A stretch of DNA of 64,000 nucleotides from NCBI RefSeq assembly GCF_043555975.1, contig NZ_JBIGIA010000002.1:310001-374000 (forward strand). The letters are read 5' to 3'. Shown piece by piece: positions 1-8,763 of this stretch; the stretch's first letter is position 1, and the number at the start of each line of letters is the position of its first letter. Made by a program: the position numbers and the translations under genes. The notes under the pieces were generated by a model that saw only the letters and a program-made list of their open reading frames with translations, did no database searches and was not told the origin of the DNA. The DNA is from Pelomonas nitida. Its GTDB lineage: Bacteria; Pseudomonadota; Gammaproteobacteria; Burkholderiales; Burkholderiaceae_C.

Positions 1-177
1 GACAAACTACGCCTCGTTGCAAAGCCGCCCCCCAGCAACTAGGGAGAAGAGGCGCGCAAACGATAGCTCTGCTAGTTTCGTCGCGCCCTCGCGGCCTAGA
101 GTGCGCAGGCCTCGTCCGCGCGCGGGGCCGGGCCACCTTGCTGACTGGAGGTGGCAGCACCAACGTCCCGAGAATCC
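1..177. other. Left-edge noncoding leader
   Basis: This stretch lies upstream of the amylase gene. I see no convincing coding frame, RNA gene or clear sigma-70 promoter in it. The long minus-strand frame crossing it continues antisense through the amylase and has no recognisable domain, so it is a GC-rich shadow frame. A GGAGG at 147-151 sits next to an in-frame GTG (151) and is too close to serve it. Confidence 0.5.
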
Positions 178-2031
178 ATGGCTTCGACTTTCCCCCGCCA
201 CCGCCGCATCGCCCTGCTGGGCGCGCTGGCCGCCGGCTTCGCCGCACCTGGCGCCGTCACGGCGCAAACGCTCAACCCCAACACCACCTCGGTCCAGATG
301 TTCCAGTGGGCCTGGCCCGACATCGCCACCGAGTGCACGCAGTGGCTGGGGCCCAAGGGCTTCGGCGGCGTGCAGATCTCGCCGCCCAGCGCGTCCAGGA
401 TCACCACGTCCTGGTGGGGCGTGTACCAGCCGGTGAACTACACCAACCTCACCAGCCGCATGGGCACGCCGCAGCAGCTGCAGGCCATGATCAACACCTG
501 CCACGCGGCCGGTGTGCGCGTCTACGCCGACGTCGTCGTCAACCAGATGGCGGGCGACAGCGGCACCGCCACCGACGGCTCGACCTGGAACGCCGCAACG
601 CTGAGCTACCCCTACTTCAGCGCCAACGATTTCCACGCCCCCTGCAACATCGCCGACAGCGACTACAACTCGGCCTCCGGCCGCTGGAACGTGCAGAACT
701 GCCGACTCAGCAACATGCCGGACCTGGCCACCGAGAACAGCTATGTGCAGGGGCAGATCGCCAACTACCTGAAGTCGCTGCTGGCGCTGGGCATCGACGG
801 CTTTCGCATCGACGCCGCCAAGCATCAGCCCGCGGCGGCGTGGGCCAGCATCATGAAGACGGTCAACGCGGCCTACCCGAAGACGCTCAAGGGCGAGCCG
901 ATCTGGCTGACGCAGGAGATCATCAAAGACGCCGAGGTGGACCGCGCCAGCTACCTGCCCGTCGGCACCGTCAACGAGTTCCTGTTCCCCTACGCCGTGC
1001 GCGACATCTTTCGCGGCAACAGCGGGCTGAGCCTGTCCAGCATCCCCAGCGTCATGGGCACCTGGGGCAATTGGGGTGGCAACTGGGGCTTCCTGCCCTC
1101 GCAGAACGCCACGGTGTTCGTCACCAACTGGGACACCGAGCGCGACGGCAGCTCGCTGAACATCAACAACGCCAACAGCAACGACGCCACCAACCAGCGC
1201 TACACGCTGGCCAACGTCTTCATGCTGGCGCAGGGCTATGGCGAGGCGCAGCTCTTCTCCGGCTACAAGTTCAGCCAGCGTGACGCCGACCGCCCCACCG
1301 CCAGCCCCTACAGCGGCGGCAACCCGCAGATCAACGTGGCGTGGGACTTCGCGCACCGCTGGACGCCGCTGGCCAACATGGTGGCCTTCCGCAACGCGGC
1401 GGTCGGCCAGGCGCAGCAGAACTGGACGGTTGGCAATAACGCCAACCAGGTGGCCTTCAGCCGCGGCAAGGTCGGCTTCGTGGCGCTGAACAACAGCGGC
1501 AGCGCCTGGACGCGCAGCTTCGCCACCGGCCTGCCGGCCGGCACGTACTGCAACGTCATCAACGGCACGAAGAACGCCGCCGGCACCGGCTGCACGGCAG
1601 ACTCGGTGACCGTGGACGCCAGCGGCAACGCCAGCATCACCGTGCCCGCCAACACCGCCGGCACCACGCCGGCCGTGGCGATCTACACCGGCCAGAAAAC
1701 GGCGGCGGCCACCTGCGCTGTGAGCTTCACGATCGCCAACGCCAACACGGTGATGGGCCAGAACCTGCGCGTCGTGGGCAACATCCCCGGGCTGGGCGCC
1801 TGGGCGCCGGCCTCGGGCGTGGCGCTGACCATCCAGGGCAGCGGCGCCAACGCGCGCTGGACCGGCACGCTGAACCTGCCGGCCGGCACAGCCGTGCAGT
1901 ACAAGTATGTGAAGTGGAACGGCTCGGCCGCCGCCTGGGAGAGCAATCAGTCCACCGGCAGCGGCAATCGCGAGTTCACAAGCTGCAGCGGCGGCAGCCA
2001 GTCGCGCAGCGACGGCAGCTTCAAGTCCTGA
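178..2031 (+). CDS. Secreted alpha-amylase (GH13) with C-terminal starch-binding domain
   Basis: Endo-acting alpha-1,4-glucan hydrolase, exported to degrade starch. ATG 178 is preferred over GTG 151 because it begins directly with a signal peptide: a basic RHRR stretch, then a hydrophobic segment ending near residues 27-29 (VTAQ). The GH13 barrel holds the three catalytic acids: nucleophile D212 in GFRID, acid/base E247 in TQEII and D319 in FVTNWD. A CBM20-like starch-binding domain occupies about the last 100 residues (FTIANANTVMGQNLRVVG, then YKYVKW). Two positions that are His in most GH13 amylases differ: conserved region I reads DVVVNQ (Q123) and region IV reads NWD (W318). It stands alone and converges on the CorC-type gene 38 nt away. 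Confidence 0.93.
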   Translation: MASTFPRHRRIALLGALAAGFAAPGAVTAQTLNPNTTSVQMFQWAWPDIATECTQWLGPKGFGGVQISPPSASRITTSWWGVYQPVNYTNLTSRMGTPQQLQAMINTCHAAGVRVYADVVVNQMAGDSGTATDGSTWNAATLSYPYFSANDFHAPCNIADSDYNSASGRWNVQNCRLSNMPDLATENSYVQGQIANYLKSLLALGIDGFRIDAAKHQPAAAWASIMKTVNAAYPKTLKGEPIWLTQEIIKDAEVDRASYLPVGTVNEFLFPYAVRDIFRGNSGLSLSSIPSVMGTWGNWGGNWGFLPSQNATVFVTNWDTERDGSSLNINNANSNDATNQRYTLANVFMLAQGYGEAQLFSGYKFSQRDADRPTASPYSGGNPQINVAWDFAHRWTPLANMVAFRNAAVGQAQQNWTVGNNANQVAFSRGKVGFVALNNSGSAWTRSFATGLPAGTYCNVINGTKNAAGTGCTADSVTVDASGNASITVPANTAGTTPAVAIYTGQKTAAATCAVSFTIANANTVMGQNLRVVGNIPGLGAWAPASGVALTIQGSGANARWTGTLNLPAGTAVQYKYVKWNGSAAAWESNQSTGSGNREFTSCSGGSQSRSDGSFKS

Positions 2032-2069
2032 TCGGCACCACGCTCGCGCGGCACTGCGGCGCTGCGGCG

Positions 2070-3359
2070 TCAGTCGCTGCGCCGCGTGATCATCACCTGG
2101 TCGACGCGGTGGCTGTCCACGTCGACCACCTCGAATCGCCAGCCTTCCCACTCGACGACGTCGGTGCGCCGCGGGATGCGGCGCAGCATCACCATCAGGA
2201 AGCCGGCCAGCGTGTCGTAGGTGCCGGCATGCGGCCAGCCGGCGATGCCCAGCGCCCGCTCGACATCGGGGATGGGCGTGATGCCATCGGCCAGGAAAGA
2301 CCCGTCCTCGCGCCGCACGATCTGCTCTTCGTCGTGGGGCGCCACCAGCGCGCCCATCACGGTGCTCATCACGTCGTTGAGCGTGACGACCCCGACGACG
2401 AGGCTGTACTCGTTGACGATGACGGCGAAGTCCTCGTGCGCCTCGCGGAACTGCATCAGCATCTCCGACAGCGTCAACCGGTCGGGCACGATGAGCACCT
2501 TCTTGACGAGGTCACCCGCGTCGGCCCCCAGCGACAAGCGCTCGCCGCGCAGCACGCGCTGGAACAGGTCCGTCGCATCGACGTAGCCGGCCACCTGATC
2601 GATGCCGTCGCCACAGACGAGGTAGGTGGAGTGCGGCGTGTCGGCAATGCGGTTGCGGATCAGCGCGTCGTCATCGTCGCGGGAGAAGAACACGATGCGC
2701 TCGCGCGTCGTCATGACCGTCTCGACGGTGCGCGTGTCCAGCTCGAACACGTTCTCGATGACCTGCTGTTCTTCGTCCGCCACGACACCGGCCTGGTAGC
2801 CGGCCTCCGTCAGCGCGAGGATGTCGCGGTAGCTGATGCTCTCGTCCCGCTTGGCCGGCAGACCCAGCAGCCGGATCAGCCCTTCCGTGATGCCGCTGAA
2901 CAGCCAGGCCAGCGGCCGCAGCACGCGGCACAGCATCAGCATCGGGCCCACCAGCGCCATCGCGACGCGCTCGGGCTCGTTCATCGACAGCCGCTTGGGC
3001 ACGAGGTCTGCCATGACGATGAACAGCGACGTGATGCTGACGAACGAGGCCGCGAAGCCCAGTGTCGCCGCCGTCTCCTGGGGCATGGCCACCGCCAGCA
3101 CCGCCTCGAAATGCGGCGTGAAGGCGCCTTCGCCGACGATGCCCGCCAGGATGGCCACCGTGTTGACGCCGATCTGCACGACGGTGAAATAGTCGCCCGG
3201 GTGCGCCTGCACCGCCAGCACCCGCCCCGCACGCGCATCGCCCGCATCGGCCCGCTGCTGCAGGTTCAGGCGGCGCGACGCCGCCAGCGACAGCTCGGCC
3301 ATGGAGAAGAACGCACTGCCGAGGATCAGCAGGCCGATCAGCAGCAGCGAGGTGGTCAT
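2070..3359 (-). CDS. CorC/HlyC-family membrane protein (DUF21 + CBS pair + transporter-associated domain)
   Basis: 429 residues. The N-terminal DUF21 membrane domain (about 1-190) opens with the hydrophobic MTTSLLLIGLLILGSAFFSM and has further membrane segments near VVQIGVNTVAILAGIVG and SFVSITSLFIVMADLVPKRL. Two CBS motifs (about 205-330) and a C-terminal CorC_HlyC domain (about 345-425, containing GTYDTLAGFLMVML) follow. Family members are linked to Mg2+/Co2+ efflux or tolerance; the old haemolysin label is not informative. It lies 35 nt downstream of zipA on the same strand, so it may be the last gene of an smc-zipA transcript. In many Burkholderiales ligA sits in this position. Family assignment is firm; the transported ion is unknown. 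Confidence 0.88.
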   Translation of the reverse strand: MTTSLLLIGLLILGSAFFSMAELSLAASRRLNLQQRADAGDARAGRVLAVQAHPGDYFTVVQIGVNTVAILAGIVGEGAFTPHFEAVLAVAMPQETAATLGFAASFVSITSLFIVMADLVPKRLSMNEPERVAMALVGPMLMLCRVLRPLAWLFSGITEGLIRLLGLPAKRDESISYRDILALTEAGYQAGVVADEEQQVIENVFELDTRTVETVMTTRERIVFFSRDDDDALIRNRIADTPHSTYLVCGDGIDQVAGYVDATDLFQRVLRGERLSLGADAGDLVKKVLIVPDRLTLSEMLMQFREAHEDFAVIVNEYSLVVGVVTLNDVMSTVMGALVAPHDEEQIVRREDGSFLADGITPIPDVERALGIAGWPHAGTYDTLAGFLMVMLRRIPRRTDVVEWEGWRFEVVDVDSHRVDQVMITRRSD

Positions 3360-3394
3360 GTCAGTGATACCGGGCAGGCAGCGGCAGGCTCATT

Positions 3395-4444
3395 TCAGGA
3401 GAAAAGCCGTCTCGCGGCCGGGGAGCCTGCAGCAAGGTCGCGCTGGGCCAGCGCCTCGTAGAGCTTCTTCAGCTCGACATCGATGGCAGCGAACGCATGC
3501 AGGCCGAGCATCTGGCCGCGATCGTCGCACACCTCGGCCTCCAGATCCCGCGACAGCGCGCGCGCCGACTCCTGCCAGAGCCCGAACGGCTCCTGCTCGG
3601 CCGGCGTCTGCGGCACGTCCAGCGTCAGCGTCAGCTCGCGCAGCGACAGCGCCTCCGGGTTGTCCGCCAGCGCGGCCTGGGCATCGAACTGCAGCGTCAG
3701 CACCGGCGGCGCGCCTTCGTCGGCCGACGGCAGCACCAGGCGCCCAGGCAAGGCGCCCGGCATGAAGCCATGGCGGAACGCGGCCTGCTGCACGAAGCCC
3801 GGCGTCCATGCAGTCGCTCGCGCGCGCAGCAGCAAGGCCAGTTGCGCGTCGTGGCTGGCGGCGAACTGGTCCAGCTCCCGGGCACGGGAGACGACATCCA
3901 GCATGTCCGGGAACTGCACAAAGCCTCCCACGCCGTCGGCGAACGACTGCACCTTCTGCACGAACTCCGAATACTCGATCTCGTTGAGCGGCCCGCTGCG
4001 GCTGGCCATCTTCACGCCGGCCTGGAACTCGTTGTAGCGCTGGCCCGGCGCAGGCAACTCCCAGTCGCCGGTCGCCGCGTTGAGGCCCTCGATCTGCAGT
4101 GGCTTGGTGCCCGCACGCCGGCTGCCTGGCAGGTGCTGCAACGCCAACTCACCGGACACGGGGGATTCCACCGTGACGGCGGCGATCGCGTCGATGAGGG
4201 CATCGATGCGGGTGGATGCCCGACGCAGCGGCCAGGCCACTGCGGGCAACGCGACGTCGAGCGGCTCTTCTTCAGTGGCCACATCGACACCCAGCGGCGG
4301 CGTGTCGAAGTGCGGCTCTTCCTGCCTGGGCGGCAGGGCCCGCTTGGGGCCGGCCCGGCGCGCCGTCCAGGCGCCATGCGCGACGACGCCAGCCAGCACC
4401 ACGCCGCCGGCCATCGCGAGAAGTTGGGTCAGGGTGACACTCAT
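3395..4444 (-). CDS. zipA: ZipA-like cell division protein (FtsZ-binding domain)
   Basis: 349 residues with the ZipA layout: one N-terminal membrane segment (about 5-27, LLAMAGGVVLAGVVAHGAW), a variable acidic/proline linker, and a C-terminal globular domain (about 190-335) like the FtsZ-binding fold, with the stretch GGFVQFPDMLDVV. ZipA tethers FtsZ filaments to the inner membrane during septation. The similarity is weak, as is usual for this protein outside gammaproteobacteria. The assignment leans on position directly downstream of smc (112-nt gap), the common order in Burkholderiales. It could also be annotated simply as a ZipA C-terminal domain protein. Confidence 0.78.
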   Translation of the reverse strand: MSVTLTQLLAMAGGVVLAGVVAHGAWTARRAGPKRALPPRQEEPHFDTPPLGVDVATEEEPLDVALPAVAWPLRRASTRIDALIDAIAAVTVESPVSGELALQHLPGSRRAGTKPLQIEGLNAATGDWELPAPGQRYNEFQAGVKMASRSGPLNEIEYSEFVQKVQSFADGVGGFVQFPDMLDVVSRARELDQFAASHDAQLALLLRARATAWTPGFVQQAAFRHGFMPGALPGRLVLPSADEGAPPVLTLQFDAQAALADNPEALSLRELTLTLDVPQTPAEQEPFGLWQESARALSRDLEAEVCDDRGQMLGLHAFAAIDVELKKLYEALAQRDLAAGSPAARRLFS

Positions 4445-4556
4445 TTCAGTTCAATTGTCTGTTCTGGCTTCGCCCTGGCGGGCTCTCCACGCACCGGGCA
4501 CACGCCGGCACCGGCCGGCACGCGCCGCAGGGGCAAGGCAGATGCCCGGCGGCCGG

Positions 4557-7500
4557 TCACATCTCCGCCATGGCCAGAGCCTTGTCCATGTCCACGGCCA
4601 CGATGCGCGACACGCCCTGCTCCTGCATCGTCACGCCGATCAGCTGCTCGGCCATCTCCATCGCGATCTTGTTGTGCGAGATGAAGAGGAACTGCGTGAC
4701 GCGGCTCATCTGCGCGACCAGCTTGGCGTAACGCTCGGTGTTGGCGTCATCCAGCGGTGCGTCCACCTCGTCCAGCAGACAGAACGGCGCCGGGTTGAGC
4801 TGGAAGATGGCGAACACCAGCGCGATCGCCGTCAGCGCCTTCTCGCCACCCGACAACAGGTGGATGGTGCTGTTCTTCTTGCCCGGCGGCTGGGCCATGA
4901 CCTGCACGCCGGCATCCAGGATCTCGTCGCCGGTCATGACCAGCTTGGCCTGTCCGCCACCGAACAGCTCGGGGAACATGCGGCCGAAATGCTCGTTGAC
5001 CTGGTTGAAGGTCGAGCCCAGCAGATCGCGCGTCTCCAGGTCGATCTTGTGGATCGCGTCTTCCAGCGTCTGGATGGCGGAGTTCAGGTCCGCGCACTGT
5101 GAATCCAGGAAGGTCTTGCGCTCGCGCGCGGCCGTCAGCTCGTCCAGCGCGGCGAGGTTGACCGCGCCCAGCGCCGCGATCTCGCGGTTGATGCGGTCGA
5201 TCTCACCCTGCAGACCATACAGCTTCACGCCGCCTTCTTCGATGGTCTTGGCCAGCGCTTCGAGGTCCACCGCCGCGGCTTCGAGCTGCTCGCGGTACTG
5301 CGCGCCGCCCAGCTGAGCGGCCTGCTCTTCGAGCTGCAGCTTGGTGATGGCCTCGCGCAGCGGGTCGAGGCTGCGCTCGAAGCTCATGCGCTGCTCATCA
5401 GCCTTGCGCAGCCGCAACGAGAGGTCGTCGTAGTTCGCCCGCACGGCGGCCAGGGCCTGCTCGCGCTCGACCTTGAGCGCCAGTGCGTCCTGCAGGCCGT
5501 TTTGCGCGGCCACGTCGTTGAAGCCGTCGAGCTCGGTCTGCAGGCTGGCGGCCGAGGTCGCGACGGTGGCGATCTGCGCCGTCGCCGTCTCGATGCCCCG
5601 CTGCAGCTCGCCGCGGCGGGCGGCCAGCGTCTGCGTTGCGAAGCGCGCCTCCTGCGCGCGGCGCTCCAGCGTGCGCAGTTGCTCGCGGGCGTCGGCCAGC
5701 CGGCGCTCGGCGGCGATGGTGCCGTCTTCCAGCTCGGCATGGCGCTGCTGCGCGTCGCCCAGCTGCATGTCCAGCTCCTCGAAGCGGGCCTCGCCGACGG
5801 CGCGGCGCTCCTGCAGCGCCTCCTGCTGCTCGCCGATCTCGCCCAGCTCGGCGTCCAGCGCGCTGCGGCGCTGCTGGCTGGCCTCGGCCTGTTGGGTCAG
5901 GCGCAGCAGCTCGACGTGGATCTGGTGCGCGCGCGTCTGCGCCTCGCTGGCCTCGCGGCGCAGTGTCGTGAGCCGGCCGCTGGCGTCGTTGAACTGGTGC
6001 TCGACGCGGCTGAGCGTGATGCGCGCCTCGTCGGCGATGAGGTTCTGCGCGCGCTGCGCCGTCGTCAGCTGCTCGATCTCCTGCGCGCGGGCCAGCAGGC
6101 CGGCCTGCTCGGAATCAGGCGCGTAGAAGGTCACCGAGAACTGCCCCACCGCATGGCCGGCTGGCGTCAGGATCAGCTCCCCATGCGTCAGCTGGCCACG
6201 GGCGGCGAGCGCCTCGTCCAGCGTCGGCGCGGTGTAGACGCCTTCCAGCCAGTCGTTCAGCAGCGCAACTAGGCCAGCATCGTCCAGCTTCAGCAGCGTG
6301 GTCAGCTTGGGCAGCGTCTCGTGCGTGTTCGCGATGGCGCCGGCCGGCGTCGAATAGAACGCGAGGCGAGCTGGCGGCGCGTCGACCTCGAAGGCCCGCA
6401 CTGTGTCCAGACGCCCGACGCTGAGCGCACCCATGCGCTCGCGCAGCGCGGCTTCCAGCGCGTTCTCCCAGCCCTGGGCAATGTGCAGCTTGGTCCACAG
6501 TCCTTGCAGCCCGTCCAGGCCATGCTTGGCCAGCCAGGGCTTGAGTTTGCCCTCGGTCTGCACCTTCTCCTGCAGTGCCTTCAAGGCGTCCAGGCGAGCC
6601 GTCAATGCCGACTGCTTGGCCAGCTGCGCGTTGGCGTCCTGCTGCGCGGCGCGGCGTTGTTCTTCCAGTTGCGGCAGTTGCTCGGCCAGCTCCTGCAGCC
6701 GGGCATCGGTCAGGTCGCGCACCTCGTCGGCTTCTGCGCTGCGGGCCTTCAGCGCTTCCAGCGCGTCGTGGTCGGGCGCACCCAGCGCACGCGACTCGGC
6801 CGTCAGCCGGTCCTCGCGCTGGCGCAAGGCCTTGACCTGCTCGTCCACGCTGCGGCTCTCGGCGGCCAGCACCTGGATCTGCTGCTGCACCTGCGACACC
6901 AGCGCCCGCTGCTCGTTCGCGCGTGCCTGGGCAGCGCGGAGCGCGTCTTCGCTGTTGGGCAGCTGGGCCTGCTGTTCCTCGGCCTGCGCTGACAGGATCT
7001 CGCTTTGCTCGTCGGCTCCGGCGATCTGCTCGGCAATGCCTTCGAGTTCAGCGGTGGACTGCTCGACGCGTTCGCGCCATTGACGGTCCTGCGCTTGCAG
7101 CTCAACCAGCCGCTGCTGCGCGCGGTTGCGGCTCTCGACGACGAAGCGGATGCGCTCCTCCAGCCGGCTCACTTCCAGCTGTGCCTCGGCATAACGGCCC
7201 TGGCTGGCGTGCAGTTCGTCGCCGGCCGCGTAATGCTGCTGGCGCACTTCCTCCAGCGTCGCCTCCACGGCGCGCAGCTCCGCCAGGCGCGATTCCAGCG
7301 CGTTGACGGCCTCGGCATGCGCAACCTTCACGCGCGTGGCTTCATTGCCGGCATCACGCGCTTTCAGGAACCACAGCTGGTGCAGCTTCAGCGTGCCGGC
7401 GTCCTGCAGTTGCCGATAGCTGGCTGCCACCTCGGCCTGGCGTTCGAGCTTCTCGAGGTTGGCGTTGAGCTCGCGCAGGATGTCGTCCACGCGCGTCAGG

Positions 7501-8069
7501 TTCTCGCGCGTGTCCTTGAGCCGGTTCTCGGTCTCGCGGCGGCGTTCCTTGTACTTCGATACGCCGGCCGCTTCTTCCAGGAACAGGCGCAGTTCCTCGG
7601 GCTTGCTCTCGATGATGCGGGAGATGGTGCCCTGGCCGATGATGGCGTAGGCCCGCGGCCCGAGGCCCGTGCCGAGGAACACGTCCTGCACGTCACGGCG
7701 GCGCACCGGCTGGTTGTTGATGAAGTAGCTGCTGGTGCCATCGCGCGTCAGCACGCGCTTGACGGCGATCTCGGTGAACTGGTTCCACGGCCCGCCGGCG
7801 CGCGCGCTGCTGTTGTCGAACACCAGCTCCACGCTGGAGCGCCCCGCCGGCTTGCGGTTGCCGCTGCCGTTGAAGATGACGTCCTGCATGGACTCGCCGC
7901 GCAGCTCGCTGGCCTTGCTCTCGCCCAGCACCCAACGCACCGCGTCCATGATGTTGGACTTGCCGCAGCCGTTCGGCCCCACGACACCGACGAGCTGCCC
8001 GGGCAGCTGGAAGGTCGTGGGTTCGGCAAAGGACTTGAAGCCGGCGAGCTTGATCGAATTCAGCCGCAT
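4557..8069 (-). CDS. smc: Chromosome segregation protein SMC
   Basis: 1170 residues, normal for bacterial SMC. An N-terminal ATPase half has Walker A GPNGCGKSN (about 32-40) and the following IMDAVRWVLGE. Long coiled coils flank a hinge around residues 510-660 (LKPWLAKHGLDGLQGLW onwards). The C-terminal half carries the ABC signature LSGGEKALTAIAL and Walker B FCLLDEVDAPLDD. It forms a ring-shaped dimer that compacts and segregates the chromosome with ScpA/ScpB, neither of which is in this window. The start (ATG 8069, MRLNSIKLAGFKSF) matches the family N-terminus. It is transcribed divergently from queF across a 117-nt gap and leads into zipA. Confidence 0.97.
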   Translation of the reverse strand: MRLNSIKLAGFKSFAEPTTFQLPGQLVGVVGPNGCGKSNIMDAVRWVLGESKASELRGESMQDVIFNGSGNRKPAGRSSVELVFDNSSARAGGPWNQFTEIAVKRVLTRDGTSSYFINNQPVRRRDVQDVFLGTGLGPRAYAIIGQGTISRIIESKPEELRLFLEEAAGVSKYKERRRETENRLKDTRENLTRVDDILRELNANLEKLERQAEVAASYRQLQDAGTLKLHQLWFLKARDAGNEATRVKVAHAEAVNALESRLAELRAVEATLEEVRQQHYAAGDELHASQGRYAEAQLEVSRLEERIRFVVESRNRAQQRLVELQAQDRQWRERVEQSTAELEGIAEQIAGADEQSEILSAQAEEQQAQLPNSEDALRAAQARANEQRALVSQVQQQIQVLAAESRSVDEQVKALRQREDRLTAESRALGAPDHDALEALKARSAEADEVRDLTDARLQELAEQLPQLEEQRRAAQQDANAQLAKQSALTARLDALKALQEKVQTEGKLKPWLAKHGLDGLQGLWTKLHIAQGWENALEAALRERMGALSVGRLDTVRAFEVDAPPARLAFYSTPAGAIANTHETLPKLTTLLKLDDAGLVALLNDWLEGVYTAPTLDEALAARGQLTHGELILTPAGHAVGQFSVTFYAPDSEQAGLLARAQEIEQLTTAQRAQNLIADEARITLSRVEHQFNDASGRLTTLRREASEAQTRAHQIHVELLRLTQQAEASQQRRSALDAELGEIGEQQEALQERRAVGEARFEELDMQLGDAQQRHAELEDGTIAAERRLADAREQLRTLERRAQEARFATQTLAARRGELQRGIETATAQIATVATSAASLQTELDGFNDVAAQNGLQDALALKVEREQALAAVRANYDDLSLRLRKADEQRMSFERSLDPLREAITKLQLEEQAAQLGGAQYREQLEAAAVDLEALAKTIEEGGVKLYGLQGEIDRINREIAALGAVNLAALDELTAARERKTFLDSQCADLNSAIQTLEDAIHKIDLETRDLLGSTFNQVNEHFGRMFPELFGGGQAKLVMTGDEILDAGVQVMAQPPGKKNSTIHLLSGGEKALTAIALVFAIFQLNPAPFCLLDEVDAPLDDANTERYAKLVAQMSRVTQFLFISHNKIAMEMAEQLIGVTMQEQGVSRIVAVDMDKALAMAEM

Positions 8070-8186
8070 GCAGGTCTCATGGACGGGGCTCGTAAGCCTT
8101 TGATTTGGCTAAAGAAAAGCGCCTTTCACGGGCGCCTCGATGGGGCCGGATGATAGCATTCGCCCCCTCGCAGAAAGCCCACGACC

Positions 8187-8678
8187 ATGGCCACCAAGAA
8201 GTCCGCCGCCCCCGCCCCCAAGAAGAAGCCCAAGATGCGCGAGGTGCCTCCGAACCCGCCGAGCAAGCCCAGCAAGGACATCCTGGTCTTCCCGAACCCC
8301 AACCCCGAGCGCGACTACGTCATCCAGTTCCAGGTGCCCGAGTTCACCTGCCACTGCCCGCTGACCGGCCAGCCCGACTTCGCTCACTTCACGATCGACA
8401 TGATCGCGGACGAACTCTGCGTGGAGCTCAAGAGCCTGAAGATGTACTTCTGGAGCTACCGCAACGAAGGTGCGTTCCACGAGAAGGTCACCAACAAGAT
8501 CCTGGACGACATCGTCAAGGTCACCGACCCGCGTTTCATCCGCATCACGGCCAAGTGGTACGTGCGCGGCGGCATCTACACCAACGTCGTGGCGGAGCAC
8601 CGCAAGCCGGGCTGGACGCCCGCGCCGCGGGTGGACCTGCCGGCGCATGGCTTCGAGTCAGGGATGCTGGGCGCATGA
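8187..8678 (+). CDS. queF: NADPH-dependent 7-cyano-7-deazaguanine reductase QueF (short, type I)
   Basis: 163 residues. Reduces preQ0 to preQ1 in queuosine biosynthesis, in the cytoplasm. Hallmarks are the catalytic Cys in PEFTCHCPLTGQPDF and the QueF NADPH-binding motif in ELKSLKMYFWSYRNEGAFHE. The length fits the short unimodular class. The N-terminus is an Ala/Pro/Lys-rich extension (about 20 residues) that is probably disordered. The ATG at 8187 is the only sensible start. No other queuosine gene lies nearby. The 117-nt upstream gap shows a small GC-rich inverted repeat (GCGCC..GGCGC near 8120) but nothing I can call a preQ1 riboswitch. Confidence 0.96.
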   Translation: MATKKSAAPAPKKKPKMREVPPNPPSKPSKDILVFPNPNPERDYVIQFQVPEFTCHCPLTGQPDFAHFTIDMIADELCVELKSLKMYFWSYRNEGAFHEKVTNKILDDIVKVTDPRFIRITAKWYVRGGIYTNVVAEHRKPGWTPAPRVDLPAHGFESGMLGA

Positions 8679-8763
8679 AGCGTGACGAGCGCCGGGCCGC
8701 CCCCAAGCCGGCACGCATCCCCTCGGGGGATCGGGCGATGTACTCATCGAACGAGGGGCTGAC

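Noticed and set aside
7..2151. A 714-codon minus-strand open frame
   Set aside because: It is antisense to the GH13 amylase, whose catalytic motifs are intact, and its composition is typical of GC-rich shadow frames.
8070..8186. Possible preQ1 riboswitch upstream of queF
   Set aside because: Only a short GC inverted repeat is visible; the C-rich loop and A-rich tail of preQ1 aptamers are not seen.
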